NCBI GenBank assembly: GCA_963717115.1
Contig: CAVQVO010000017.1
Location: 62,001 to 126,000 of the forward strand
Source: JBBQUN01 sp963717115
Lineage (GTDB): Bacteria; Actinomycetota; Acidimicrobiia; Acidimicrobiales; SZUA-35
Direction: 5' to 3'
DNA: 64,000 nt
Part shown: positions 26,769-33,905 of the stretch, one piece after another
How the letters are laid out: each line of letters opens with the position of its first letter
Numbering within the stretch: position 1 is the stretch's first letter
Program-made: the position numbers and the translations under genes
The notes under the pieces: model-generated
The model's input: the letters and a program-made list of their open reading frames with translations, nothing else
The model's database searches: none
What the model was told of the DNA's origin: nothing

Positions 26769-27956
26769 ATGGCGAAAGCAAAGTTCGAGCGGAATAAGCC
26801 TCACGTGAATGTGGGGACGATGGGTCATATCGATCATGGTAAGACGACGTTGACGGCGGCGATTACGAAGGTGTTGTCGGATCGGGTTGCTGGGAATGTG
26901 GCGACGGCGTTCGACAATATTGATAAGGCTCCTGAGGAACGGGAGCGTGGGATCACGATCAATGTGTCGCATGTGGAGTATGAGACGGAGAATCGTCATT
27001 ATGCGCATGTGGATATGCCGGGTCACGCGGATTACATCAAGAACATGATTACGGGTGCGGCGCAGGTGGATGGCGCGATTTTGGTGGTGTCGGCTGCTGA
27101 TGGTCCGATGCCGCAGACGCGTGAGCATGTGTTGTTGGCTCGTCAGGTTGGTGTGCCGGCGATCGTGGTGGCGTTGAACAAGGCTGACATGGTCGATGAT
27201 GAGGAGTTGTTGGAGTTGGTCGAGTTGGAGGCGCGTGAGCTTCTGTCGGCGTATGAGTTCCCGGGTGATGATGTTCCGGTGGTGCATGTTTCGGCGTTGA
27301 AGGCGTTGGAGGGTGATGAGGCTGCTGGGGACAAGATCATGGAGTTGATGGCGGCGGTGGATGAGTACATTCCGGAGCCGGCTCGTGATTTGGACAAGCC
27401 GTTCTTGATGCCGATCGAGGATGTGTTCTCGATTACGGGTCGTGGGACGGTGGTGACGGGCAAGATCGAGCAGGGTGTGGTGAATGTGGGTGATGCGTTG
27501 GAGATCGTGGGGATTCGTCCGACGCAGAAGACGACGTGTACGGGTGTGGAGATGTTCCGGAAGTTGTTGGATTCGGGGCAGGCGGGTGACAACGTTGGTG
27601 CGTTGTTGCGGGGGATCGAGAAGGATCAGGTGCAGCGGGGTCAGGTGTTGGCGAAGCCGGGTTCGATTACGCCGCACACCGATTTCGAGGCGCAGGTGTA
27701 TGTGTTGACGAAGGAGGAGGGTGGTCGTCATAAGCCGTTCTTCGGGAATTATCGGCCGCAGTTCTATTTCCGGACGACGGATATCACGGGGACGGTGACG
27801 TTGCCGGAGGGTACGGAGATGTGTATGCCGGGTGATAACACCGAGATGACGGTGGAGTTGATCAATCCGATTGCGATGGATGAGGGTTTGCGGTTCGCGA
27901 TTCGTGAGGGTGGTCGTACGGTTGGTGCCGGGCGTGTCACCAAGATCCTGAAGTAG
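26769..27956 (+). CDS. tuf: Elongation factor Tu, copy 1
   Basis: A 395-residue GTPase that delivers aminoacyl-tRNA to the ribosome. GHIDHGKT (residues 19-26), DMPGHADY, NKADMVD and the beta-barrel domains 2 and 3 are complete. It has AGGAG 10 bases before the ATG. The gene follows tRNA-Thr and tRNA-Met and ends in a strong terminator. Codon choice is unlike every neighbour: GTG, TTG, GAT, CAT, AAT, GGT, CGT and ATT dominate. In the first 30 codons only 3 end in C, against 17 in fusA. It differs from copy 2 (56034) at only about eight bases, giving one amino-acid change (Asn75 here, Ala75 there). The function is certain; the origin of the codon style is not. Confidence 0.98.
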   Translation: MAKAKFERNKPHVNVGTMGHIDHGKTTLTAAITKVLSDRVAGNVATAFDNIDKAPEERERGITINVSHVEYETENRHYAHVDMPGHADYIKNMITGAAQVDGAILVVSAADGPMPQTREHVLLARQVGVPAIVVALNKADMVDDEELLELVELEARELLSAYEFPGDDVPVVHVSALKALEGDEAAGDKIMELMAAVDEYIPEPARDLDKPFLMPIEDVFSITGRGTVVTGKIEQGVVNVGDALEIVGIRPTQKTTCTGVEMFRKLLDSGQAGDNVGALLRGIEKDQVQRGQVLAKPGSITPHTDFEAQVYVLTKEEGGRHKPFFGNYRPQFYFRTTDITGTVTLPEGTEMCMPGDNTEMTVELINPIAMDEGLRFAIREGGRTVGAGRVTKILK

Positions 27957-27991
27957 GACCCGCCTTCGAGTCCTCCGATTCGAAACCGAAC

Positions 27992-28028
27992 GAGGACCCC
28001 GGCTTCGTGCCGGGGTCCTCGCCGTTTT
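27992..28028 (+). terminator. Rho-independent terminator after tuf copy 1
   Basis: A perfect 12-bp stem, GAGGACCCCGGC (27992-28003) with GCCGGGGTCCTC (28009-28020), loop TTCGT, followed by GCCGTTTT. This is a strong intrinsic terminator. Confidence 0.9.
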
Positions 28029-28072
28029 GGGCTGCAATCCGCAGGCGGAGGGGTCGGCCCGCCGATCGGCGC

Positions 28073-28078
28073 TAGCCT
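28073..28078 (+). promoter_or_regulatory. -10 element of the sigma factor gene
   Basis: TAGCCT lies 23 bases before ATG 28102. Unlike the leaderless genes, a clear GAGGAGGT ribosome binding site is found between them (about 28087-28094). Confidence 0.45.
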
Positions 28079-28101
28079 CTCGCGACGAGGAGGTCCGCCT
28101 G

Positions 28102-28926
28102 ATGTCGATGCCCGAAGGCCTGCCGGTCGAGCCGACGGCCGCCGACCGATCCGTCGAACACCGCTCGGACGGTCCGGTCCTCGAGTCGAGCGCGACGTCC
28201 CGTCGGGGTCTCGACGGCCTGGTCGACCAGGCCCGCGACGGCGACCAGCGCGCCTTCGAGGAGCTGGTCCGGCGAACGTACGCCGACACCTACACCCTGG
28301 CCTATCGACTGACCGGCGACGAGGAAGATGCACGCGACGTCGTGCAGGAGACCTACCTCCGGGTCCACAAGGGTCTCGCCCGCTTTCGCGGCGATGCGGC
28401 CTTCACCACCTGGCTCCATCGGGTCACGGCCAACTGCGCGAGCACGTTCCTCGGTCGGCGGGGCAAGCACCGCCACGACCCGCTCCCCGACGACACCGCC
28501 ATCGCCGAATCGAACCCCGAGGCCGACCCGGCCCACCGCGCCGACGTCGGTCAGCTCCGGTCCCAGCTCACCGATGCGCTGCGGTCGCTGCCGCCCAAGC
28601 TGCGGACGGTCGTCGTCCTGCGAGACATCTACGACCTCTCGCACGAAGCGATCGCCGCCGAATTGGGCATCACCGAATCGGCTGCGAAGGTGCGACTCCA
28701 CCGGGCCCGGAAACGGTTGCGCGAGAAGCTCTATCCGCTCCAGGGCGATACGCCCGACGAAGGGGCCGAGGATCCCGTCGCGACCGACCTCCAGCCCGAG
28801 CCCGCCGGCACCGGCGCAGCCGATCCCGAGATCGACGAGACCAGCGTCGCGTCCTCGGCGATCTCCCGGGTGCGGGTGTTCCGAGGCCGGGCCGGCGGAC
28901 GGACCGGAGGCGACGATGGCGATTGA
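28102..28926 (+). CDS. RNA polymerase ECF-type sigma factor
   Basis: A 274-residue group IV sigma factor. Region 2 spans about residues 45-120 (RAFEELVRRTYADTYTLAYR, then DVVQETYLRVHKGLARFRG and TTWLHRVTANC), and region 4 about residues 150-215 (LRSLPPKLRTVVVLRDIYDL and AAELGITESAAKVRLHRARK). About 45 N-terminal and 60 C-terminal residues are extra and low-complexity. ATG 28102 follows GAGGAGGT. The 3' end overlaps a zinc anti-sigma gene by 11 bases, the usual sigma/anti-sigma pairing (compare actinobacterial SigE or SigR types). The target promoters are not known. Confidence 0.92.
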   Translation: MSMPEGLPVEPTAADRSVEHRSDGPVLESSATSRRGLDGLVDQARDGDQRAFEELVRRTYADTYTLAYRLTGDEEDARDVVQETYLRVHKGLARFRGDAAFTTWLHRVTANCASTFLGRRGKHRHDPLPDDTAIAESNPEADPAHRADVGQLRSQLTDALRSLPPKLRTVVVLRDIYDLSHEAIAAELGITESAAKVRLHRARKRLREKLYPLQGDTPDEGAEDPVATDLQPEPAGTGAADPEIDETSVASSAISRVRVFRGRAGGRTGGDDGD

Positions 28927-29299
28927 GGTCGACTGTCGCTCGCTGAGCCTCCAGCTCGCCCGTTTCGGGGATCTCGAGCACGAGGGCGTTCACTCGATCC
29001 TGACCGGTCCGGCCGGAGCGCACGTGAGTCGGTGCCTGCGGTGTCAGGCCGAGGTGGCCGCCTACCGCAAGCTCCGCCGGGCGATGGTCTCGCTCGGTCC
29101 GGCGCCGATCGGCATCGATGGCCGCTGGGTCGACGAGCTGCTGGCCGGCTTCCGGGCTCCGGCGCCGGTCCATCGGCTTCGTTCCCCGGGTCGCCGTCGA
29201 GCGTTGTTCGGCGGCGTCGCGGCGGCCGTCACCGCGGCCGGGGCCGGGGCCGTGGTCGTTGCGACCCGCCTGGCCGGTCGGGTGTCGTTGGCCGGTTGA
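28916..29299 (+). CDS. Zinc-binding anti-sigma factor, membrane-anchored
   Basis: A 127-residue protein. The N-terminal domain carries the ZAS motif H36-x3-C40-x2-C43 (HVSRCLRCQ), with Cys7 as a possible fourth ligand. Near the C-terminus a stretch at residues 98-120 (FGGVAAAVTAAGAGAVVVA) can span the membrane. It overlaps the sigma gene by 11 bases, so expression is coupled. By family knowledge it would hold the sigma factor inactive until a signal, often redox or envelope stress, releases it. The protein is short and has almost no extracytoplasmic part, so signal sensing would be at the membrane or in the zinc site. Confidence 0.8.
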   Translation: MAIEVDCRSLSLQLARFGDLEHEGVHSILTGPAGAHVSRCLRCQAEVAAYRKLRRAMVSLGPAPIGIDGRWVDELLAGFRAPAPVHRLRSPGRRRALFGGVAAAVTAAGAGAVVVATRLAGRVSLAG

Positions 29300-29370
29300 A
29301 CCCGGCCGGGGCACGCTCGGGCCCGGCCCCGCCGGCGGCCACCCGTGTCCCAAGTCCCCCGTTGTGCTGG

Positions 29371-29376
29371 TAACCT
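29371..29376 (+). promoter_or_regulatory. -10 element of the tRNA-Trp/secE transcript
   Basis: TAACCT lies 12 bases before the first base of tRNA-Trp. No convincing -35 sequence was seen. Confidence 0.35.
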
Positions 29377-29388
29377 CGGACCGGCCCT

Positions 29389-29461
29389 AGGGCACTAGCT
29401 CAATTGGTAGAGCACCGGTCTCCAAAACCGGGGGTTGGGGGTTCGAGTCCCTCGTGCCCTG
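29389..29461 (+). tRNA. tRNA-Trp (CCA)
   Basis: Acceptor AGGGCAC pairs perfectly with GTGCCCT; discriminator G. The anticodon stem CCGGT/ACCGG encloses loop CTCCAAA, anticodon CCA. The T arm GGGGG/TCCCT region contains GTTCGAGTC. It precedes secE-nusG, as in most actinobacteria. Confidence 0.96.
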
Positions 29462-29583
29462 CACGTCAGGTTGTGCTGGACGCATTCGTCGTCGGCGCCG
29501 CCCAACTCTTCATCGCACCGCCCCCGACCGGACGACTCGGTCACCACCCGGGTGAGGCGAACACTTCTCACGAGGCATCAGTC

Positions 29584-29889
29584 ATGGCAATGAACCGGGA
29601 GCAGCGACGCTACCTGCAAAAGCAAGGACAGCTCGACGCTGACGGCAATCCGATTGCGACGCCGCGCGAAGCGCGTCCCGCCGGCAAGCCCGAGCCTCGC
29701 GTCGGCCCGGTCCAATACGTCCGAGAAGTGAAGACCGAACTGCATCGGGTTCAGTGGCCGACGCGAACCGAGGTCATCAACTACACGATCGTGGTCATCG
29801 TGACCCTGATCATCATGACCGCCCTCATCGCCGGCTTCGACCTCGCGTTCGGTGAAGGCGTGCTGAAACTCCTGGAGCTTGGCCAATGA
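29584..29889 (+). CDS. secE: Preprotein translocase subunit SecE
   Basis: A 101-residue single-span membrane protein of the SecYEG channel. The amphipathic segment VREVKTELHRVQWPTRTEV (around residue 50) and the following helix YTIVVIVTLIIMTALIAGFD are the SecE hallmark. The N-terminal 45 residues are charged and variable. The start is ATG 29584 (ATG 29590 is possible). The stop overlaps the nusG start by 4 bases. A 122-base stretch between tRNA-Trp and secE holds no gene. Confidence 0.95.
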   Translation: MAMNREQRRYLQKQGQLDADGNPIATPREARPAGKPEPRVGPVQYVREVKTELHRVQWPTRTEVINYTIVVIVTLIIMTALIAGFDLAFGEGVLKLLELGQ

Positions 29890-30761
29890 CCGAAACCGAT
29901 CTCACCAACGATTCGTTGCCTGCCGACGAGACCGTGCTCGATGCGGAGACCGTGTCCGACGAGGCCGTCTCCGACGAAGCCGCGCTCGATGCGGAGACCG
30001 TGTCCGACGAGGCGTCGACGACCGTGTCCGACGAGGCCGTGTCCGACGAGGCCGTGTCCGACGAGGCCGTGTCCGACGAGAGCCTGCCCGCCGACGAGAC
30101 GGTCGCCGACTCGACAGCAGAGGCAGACGCACCGGCGGCCGAGTCCGGCGACGACGCCGCCCCGGCCGAATCCGAGGGCGACGACATCGTCGTCACCGAG
30201 CAGCCGGTCTCGCCCTACGACCGACCCGGTCGCTGGTACGTGCTGCACACCCAGTCGGGTTACGAGAACAAGGTTCGCAAGAACATCGAGGCCCGCATCT
30301 CGTCCATGAACATGGAGGAGCGGATCTTCGAAGTCGTCATCCCGATGGAGGACGTCGTCGAGTTCAAGAACGGCAAGAAGGTCGTCGTCCAGAAGAAGGT
30401 CTTCCCCGGGTACCTCCTGTGCCGCATGAAACTCAACGACGACTCCTGGTTCGTCGTTCGCAACACGCCCGGTGTCACCGGGTTCGTGGGGGCCGGCAAC
30501 AAACCGTCGCCGTTGCCGCGCCGCGAGGTCGAGAACTTCCTGCAGGTACCGGCCGAGGGTGAGGACCAGACCCGCAAGGGCAAGCCCCGCCTCGAATACG
30601 AAGAGGGCGAAACGGTTCGGGTCAAGGAAGGCCCCTTCGCCGATTTCCAGGGTCAGATCGTCGAGATCAACGAGGACCAGCTCAAGGTCAAGGTGCTCGT
30701 CAACATCTTCGGGCGCGAGACCCCGGTCGAACTCGAATTCGCTCAGGTCGGCAAGTTGTAG
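29886..30761 (+). CDS. nusG: Transcription termination/antitermination protein NusG
   Basis: A 291-residue elongation factor that binds RNA polymerase, Rho and ribosomes. The NGN domain starts at about residue 114 (GRWYVLHTQSGYENKVRKN) and the KOW domain at about 240 (GETVRVKEGPFADFQGQIVE). About the first 110 residues are an acidic, disordered extension with repeated SDEAV units coded by a 15-base tandem repeat (four copies at 30024-30083, with more degenerate copies before). Actinobacterial NusG proteins often have such N-terminal extensions, but the repeat is notable. The ATG overlaps the secE stop. Confidence 0.96.
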   Translation: MTETDLTNDSLPADETVLDAETVSDEAVSDEAALDAETVSDEASTTVSDEAVSDEAVSDEAVSDESLPADETVADSTAEADAPAAESGDDAAPAESEGDDIVVTEQPVSPYDRPGRWYVLHTQSGYENKVRKNIEARISSMNMEERIFEVVIPMEDVVEFKNGKKVVVQKKVFPGYLLCRMKLNDDSWFVVRNTPGVTGFVGAGNKPSPLPRREVENFLQVPAEGEDQTRKGKPRLEYEEGETVRVKEGPFADFQGQIVEINEDQLKVKVLVNIFGRETPVELEFAQVGKL

Positions 30762-30800
30762 GTCACGCGTGCGACCGGCGGCAAAGTTCGCCGGGCCCGC

Positions 30801-30806
30801 TACGCT
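30801..30806 (+). promoter_or_regulatory. -10 element before rplK
   Basis: TACGCT lies 57 bases before the rplK ATG. No good -35 is seen at the right distance; it is a candidate only. Confidence 0.3.
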
Positions 30807-30863
30807 CGTAGGTCGCTTTTCCGTGCGCCATTTTCGGCCCACGTCACCCCGAGGCAGAGGTCA

Positions 30864-31289
30864 ATGGCCAAGAAGAAAGTCATGGCAGTCGTCAAGATCC
30901 AGATCCCTGGTGGGCAGGCCTCTCCGGCCCCGCCCGTCGGCACGGCCCTCGGTCCGTACGGCGTCGCCATCATGGACTTCTGCAAGGACTACAACGCCCG
31001 CACCGAAGCCCAGCGGGGCCAGGTCGTCCCGGCCGAGATCACGATCTTCGAGGACCGCTCGTTCTCGTTCGTGCTCAAGACCCCGCCGGCGGCCGAGCTG
31101 ATCAAGAAGGCGGCCAAGATCGACAAGGGCGCCGCCGATCCCAAGCGTGACCGGGCCGGCACCATCACCGACGCCCAGCTCACCGAGATCGCCCAGATCA
31201 AGATGCCCGACCTCAACGCCTACGACATCGAAGCGGCGAAGAAGCAGGTCGCCGGCACCGCCCGCAACATGGGCGTGCGAATCCGCTGA
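30864..31289 (+). CDS. rplK: 50S ribosomal protein L11
   Basis: A 141-residue protein of the GTPase-associated region of the 50S subunit. The N-terminal motif IQIPGGQASPAPPVGTALGP and the C-terminal NAYDIEAAKKQVAGTARNMG are diagnostic. The length is the family standard. The ATG has GAGGCAGAGG upstream. It is the first gene of the rplK-rplA pair. Confidence 0.98.
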   Translation: MAKKKVMAVVKIQIPGGQASPAPPVGTALGPYGVAIMDFCKDYNARTEAQRGQVVPAEITIFEDRSFSFVLKTPPAAELIKKAAKIDKGAADPKRDRAGTITDAQLTEIAQIKMPDLNAYDIEAAKKQVAGTARNMGVRIR

Positions 31290-31297
31290 CGCACCCG

Positions 31298-31317
31298 GGC
31301 CTGGCAACGCCCAGGCC
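31298..31317 (+). terminator. Hairpin between rplK and rplA
   Basis: GGCCTGG (31298-31304) pairs with CCAGGCC (31311-31317). No T run follows. It may be a weak terminator or a structural element in the 97-base gap; an L1 binding site is another possibility that I cannot confirm. Confidence 0.3.
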
Positions 31318-31386
31318 ACCGATCCACTCACATCGGCACGGCGACACCACCTCGGTCGTCGGCCTCAACCAACGAGGGAGCCAGAC

Positions 31387-32088
31387 ATGGCGCAAGGAAA
31401 GAAGTACGTCGACGCCACGCGTCGTTACGACCGGGATCATCTCCACGCTCCGACCGAGGCGATCGACCTCGTGAAGACGCTGGCCACGGCGAAGTTCGAC
31501 GAGTCGGTCGATTTCGTGGTGCGTCTCGGGGTCGATCCCCGCAAGGCCGACCAGATCGTGCGTGGCACCGTGGCCCTGCCTGCGGGCACCGGCAAAGACG
31601 TCCGCGTGGCCGTGTTCGCTTCCGGCGACGCAGCGGCGGCCGCCACGGCCGCCGGCGCCGAGTACGTCGGGGCCGACGACCTGGTGGCCGAGGTCGAAGG
31701 GGGCATGCTCGACTTCGACGTCGCCATCGCCAGCCCCGAGATGATGCCCCAGGTCGGCAAGCTGGGGCGGGTCCTCGGCCCGCGCGGGCTCATGCCCAAC
31801 CCGAAGACGGGCACCGTCACCCCCGATGTCGCGAAGGCCGTCGAGGCCTTCAAGGGCGGCACCGTCGAGTACCGCACCGACCGATACGGCAACATCCACG
31901 TCTCGATCGGCAAGGTCAGCTTCGAGCCCAAGGCGCTGCAGACGAACCTCGTCGCCATCGTCGACGAGCTCAATCGGGCCAAGCCCGCCTCGTCGAAGGG
32001 TCGGTACATGCTCAAGGCCTCGCTCTCGAGCACGATGGGTCCCGGGATCAAATTGGATCCGACCCGGTTGAGCGTCGTCGCGGAGTGA
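31387..32088 (+). CDS. rplA: 50S ribosomal protein L1
   Basis: A 233-residue protein of the L1 stalk that helps release tRNA from the E site. MAQGKKYVDATRRYDR at the start, VRLGVDPRKADQIVRGTV, LGRVLGPRGLMPNPKTGTVT and SFEPKALQTNL are the conserved blocks. The ATG follows GAGGGAG. A short direct repeat of GAGTGACCCTCG follows its stop, before the L10 leader. Confidence 0.98.
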   Translation: MAQGKKYVDATRRYDRDHLHAPTEAIDLVKTLATAKFDESVDFVVRLGVDPRKADQIVRGTVALPAGTGKDVRVAVFASGDAAAAATAAGAEYVGADDLVAEVEGGMLDFDVAIASPEMMPQVGKLGRVLGPRGLMPNPKTGTVTPDVAKAVEAFKGGTVEYRTDRYGNIHVSIGKVSFEPKALQTNLVAIVDELNRAKPASSKGRYMLKASLSSTMGPGIKLDPTRLSVVAE

Positions 32089-32147
32089 CCCTCGCCCCGG
32101 AGTGACCCTCGTTCCGGAGACCCGTGCCCGAATTCGCCCGGCGCCGC

Positions 32148-32351
32148 TAGAGTCGGCGCCGCACAATCGAATACTCACGCCAAAGACATCGGGTGTGGCC
32201 GAACCGAGGTTCGTCCACCGAAGCAGCCCGACGAGGTGATCTCTTCTGACCTGGGCACACCCTTCGGTGCGTTCTTGTGAGCGGTGGTTGTTCGGCCTCT
32301 GAGTACGTCGAGCCAACAACCAACCAGCAACAAGAAACGAAAGGAGGTGTG
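32148..32351 (+). promoter_or_regulatory. Promoter and L10 leader of rplJL
   Basis: A TAGAGT -10 candidate at 32148-32153 is followed by a leader of about 190 bases. It contains a strong hairpin, GTGG-C-CGAACC-GA-GGTTCG-T-CCAC (32195-32218), and ends with AAGGAGGTGTG before the ATG. The position and length match the known L10 leader, where L10(L12)4 binds its own mRNA to repress translation. The assignment is by location; I did not align it to the family model. Confidence 0.6.
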
Positions 32352-33047
32352 ATGGAGAACCCACGACCGGAAAAGGTCGCGATCGTCGATGAAGTACGCG
32401 AACGGCTCACCACAGCCGGAGCCGTGTACGTCACCGAATATCGCGGGCTGAACGTCAGCGCCCTGTCGACCCTGCGCCGTGAGCTACGGCCCGCAGGCGG
32501 TTCGTACAAGGTGTACAAGAACACGCTCGTACGCCGGGCGGCCAACGAGGTCGGGATGGACATCGACGAACTCCTCGTCGGTCCCACGGCGCTCGCATTC
32601 GTCGAGCGCACGCCCGACGGAGAGCCGGGCGACGTCGTCACCGTGGCCAAGACGCTGCGCGACTTCGCCAAGGCGAACCCGAACCTGATCGTCAAGGGCG
32701 GCGTCCTCGACAACAACGTCATCGACGCCGACGGCATGAAGGCCCTGGCCGATGTCGAACCCCGTGAGGTCCTGTTGGCCAAACTGGCCGGCGCCATGGC
32801 CGCACCGATGCAGCAGTTCGCGAGCCTCTTGCAGGCCCTGCCCCGCAACCTCGCGTACGGACTCCAGGCACTCATCGATCAGGGTGGTGCCTCGGGCACG
32901 ACCGCCGGTGATGCCCCCGCAGAGGCCGCCAGCCCGGCAGCCGACGACACCGAGCCAACGGCAGAAGCGGCGCCCGCCGTGTCTGCCGAGGCCGAAACCG
33001 CAGAAGAGACCACTCCGGCTGAAGCCGGCGAAGAGAACGAGAGCTAG
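32352..33047 (+). CDS. rplJ: 50S ribosomal protein L10
   Basis: A 231-residue base of the L10-L12 stalk. The N-terminal part PEKVAIVDEVRERL, VTEYRGLNVSALSTLRRELR and YKVYKNTLVRRAA is conserved. The C-terminal 55 residues are an acidic Ala/Glu/Pro tail not needed for the fold. ATG 32352 is chosen because AAGGAGG is 6 bases upstream. rplL follows after 3 bases. Confidence 0.97.
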   Translation: MENPRPEKVAIVDEVRERLTTAGAVYVTEYRGLNVSALSTLRRELRPAGGSYKVYKNTLVRRAANEVGMDIDELLVGPTALAFVERTPDGEPGDVVTVAKTLRDFAKANPNLIVKGGVLDNNVIDADGMKALADVEPREVLLAKLAGAMAAPMQQFASLLQALPRNLAYGLQALIDQGGASGTTAGDAPAEAASPAADDTEPTAEAAPAVSAEAETAEETTPAEAGEENES

Positions 33048-33050
33048 AAC

Positions 33051-33425
33051 ATGGCAACCAAAGAAGAAATCCTCGAAGGCATCGCCGGCATGACCGTGCT
33101 GGAACTCTCCGAACTCCTCAAGGAATTCGAAGAGAAGTTCGGCGTGACCGCCGCGGCCCCCATGGCCGTCGCCGTCGCCGGTGGCCCCGCCGCCGCCGAA
33201 GAGGTCGAAGAGAAGGACGAGTTCGATGTCGTCCTCACCTCGGCCGGCGACAAGAAGATCCAGGTCATCAAGGCCGTGCGCGAGCTCACCGGCCTGGGTC
33301 TGAAGGAAGCCAAGGACCTCGTCGAGGCGGCTCCGGCCCCCGTGCTGGAAGCGGCCAAGAAGGACGACGCCGAGGCCGCCAAGGCCAAGATCGAAGAGGC
33401 CGGCGGCGCCGTCGAACTGAAGTAG
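33051..33425 (+). CDS. rplL: 50S ribosomal protein L7/L12
   Basis: A 124-residue stalk protein that recruits translational GTPases. The N-terminal dimerisation part (KEEILEGIAGMTVLELSELLK), the Ala/Glu hinge and the C-terminal EKDEFDVVLTSAGDKKIQVIKAVRELTGLGLKEAKDLV region, split here in reading order, are normal. A strong hairpin 46 bases downstream separates it from rpoB. Confidence 0.98.
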   Translation: MATKEEILEGIAGMTVLELSELLKEFEEKFGVTAAAPMAVAVAGGPAAAEEVEEKDEFDVVLTSAGDKKIQVIKAVRELTGLGLKEAKDLVEAAPAPVLEAAKKDDAEAAKAKIEEAGGAVELK

Positions 33426-33470
33426 GACCCGTTCCGGGCGCCGCGGTGCCCGGTCCGACCCCACGGCGTC

Positions 33471-33517
33471 AACTCCTCGTCACCGTTCGGCCTCGGCCGA
33501 ATCGGTGACGGGGAGTT
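33471..33517 (+). terminator. Large hairpin between rplL and rpoB
   Basis: AACTCC-T-CGTCACCG on the left pairs with CGGTGACG-G-GGAGTT on the right, with an inner TTCGGCC/GGCCGAA stem. The element is 47 bases and is followed by CGTCGTTT. It probably terminates or attenuates rplJL transcription before rpoB. The following 388 bases carry no gene but an 18-base repeat and a promoter. Confidence 0.75.
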
Positions 33518-33603
33518 CGTCGTTTCCCCCGATCGATGCTTGACCTCGGCGCCGGTCACCCGTAGAGTCCGTCCCCATCGGTCGGGTCTGCGGAGCCCGT
33601 GAC

Positions 33604-33655
33604 GGCACCACCCCGAGGAACAGCACCACCCCGAGGAACGGCACCACCCCGAGGG
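33604..33655. repeat. 18-base tandem repeat in the rplL-rpoB gap
   Basis: GGCACCACCCCGAGGAAC occurs almost three times at exact 18-base spacing (33605, 33623, 33641), the last unit diverging into GAGGGCC. It is multiple-of-three in length but no convincing gene runs through it. Confidence 0.85.
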
Positions 33656-33711
33656 CCCCGGTCATCACGAAACCGACGCCGCGGGTGCGCCGAAGTCTCG
33701 CTGCGTGATGG

Positions 33712-33740
33712 TTGTGGACAAGGTTGCGACGCCATATGCT
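33712..33740 (+). promoter_or_regulatory. Promoter of rpoBC
   Basis: TTGTGG (33712-33717), a 17-base spacer and TATGCT (33735-33740). Transcription would start near 33748, leaving a leader of about 160 bases before rpoB. This separates rpoBC from rplJL. Confidence 0.6.
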
Positions 33741-33905
33741 TGTCCGTTGCCGTGCGTGCCCGCTCTTTTTGCCGACCTCGACGTTGCAGACCCTCGGGTC
33801 GGTCTCGCCGAGTCGGACATCGACCGAACCCAACGGGGTCGTTCATGAATCTGTGATGCGCGCGCTGTGTCCTTTGGCCTCCCGTGCTACCCCAGGTGGT
33901 GTCCT

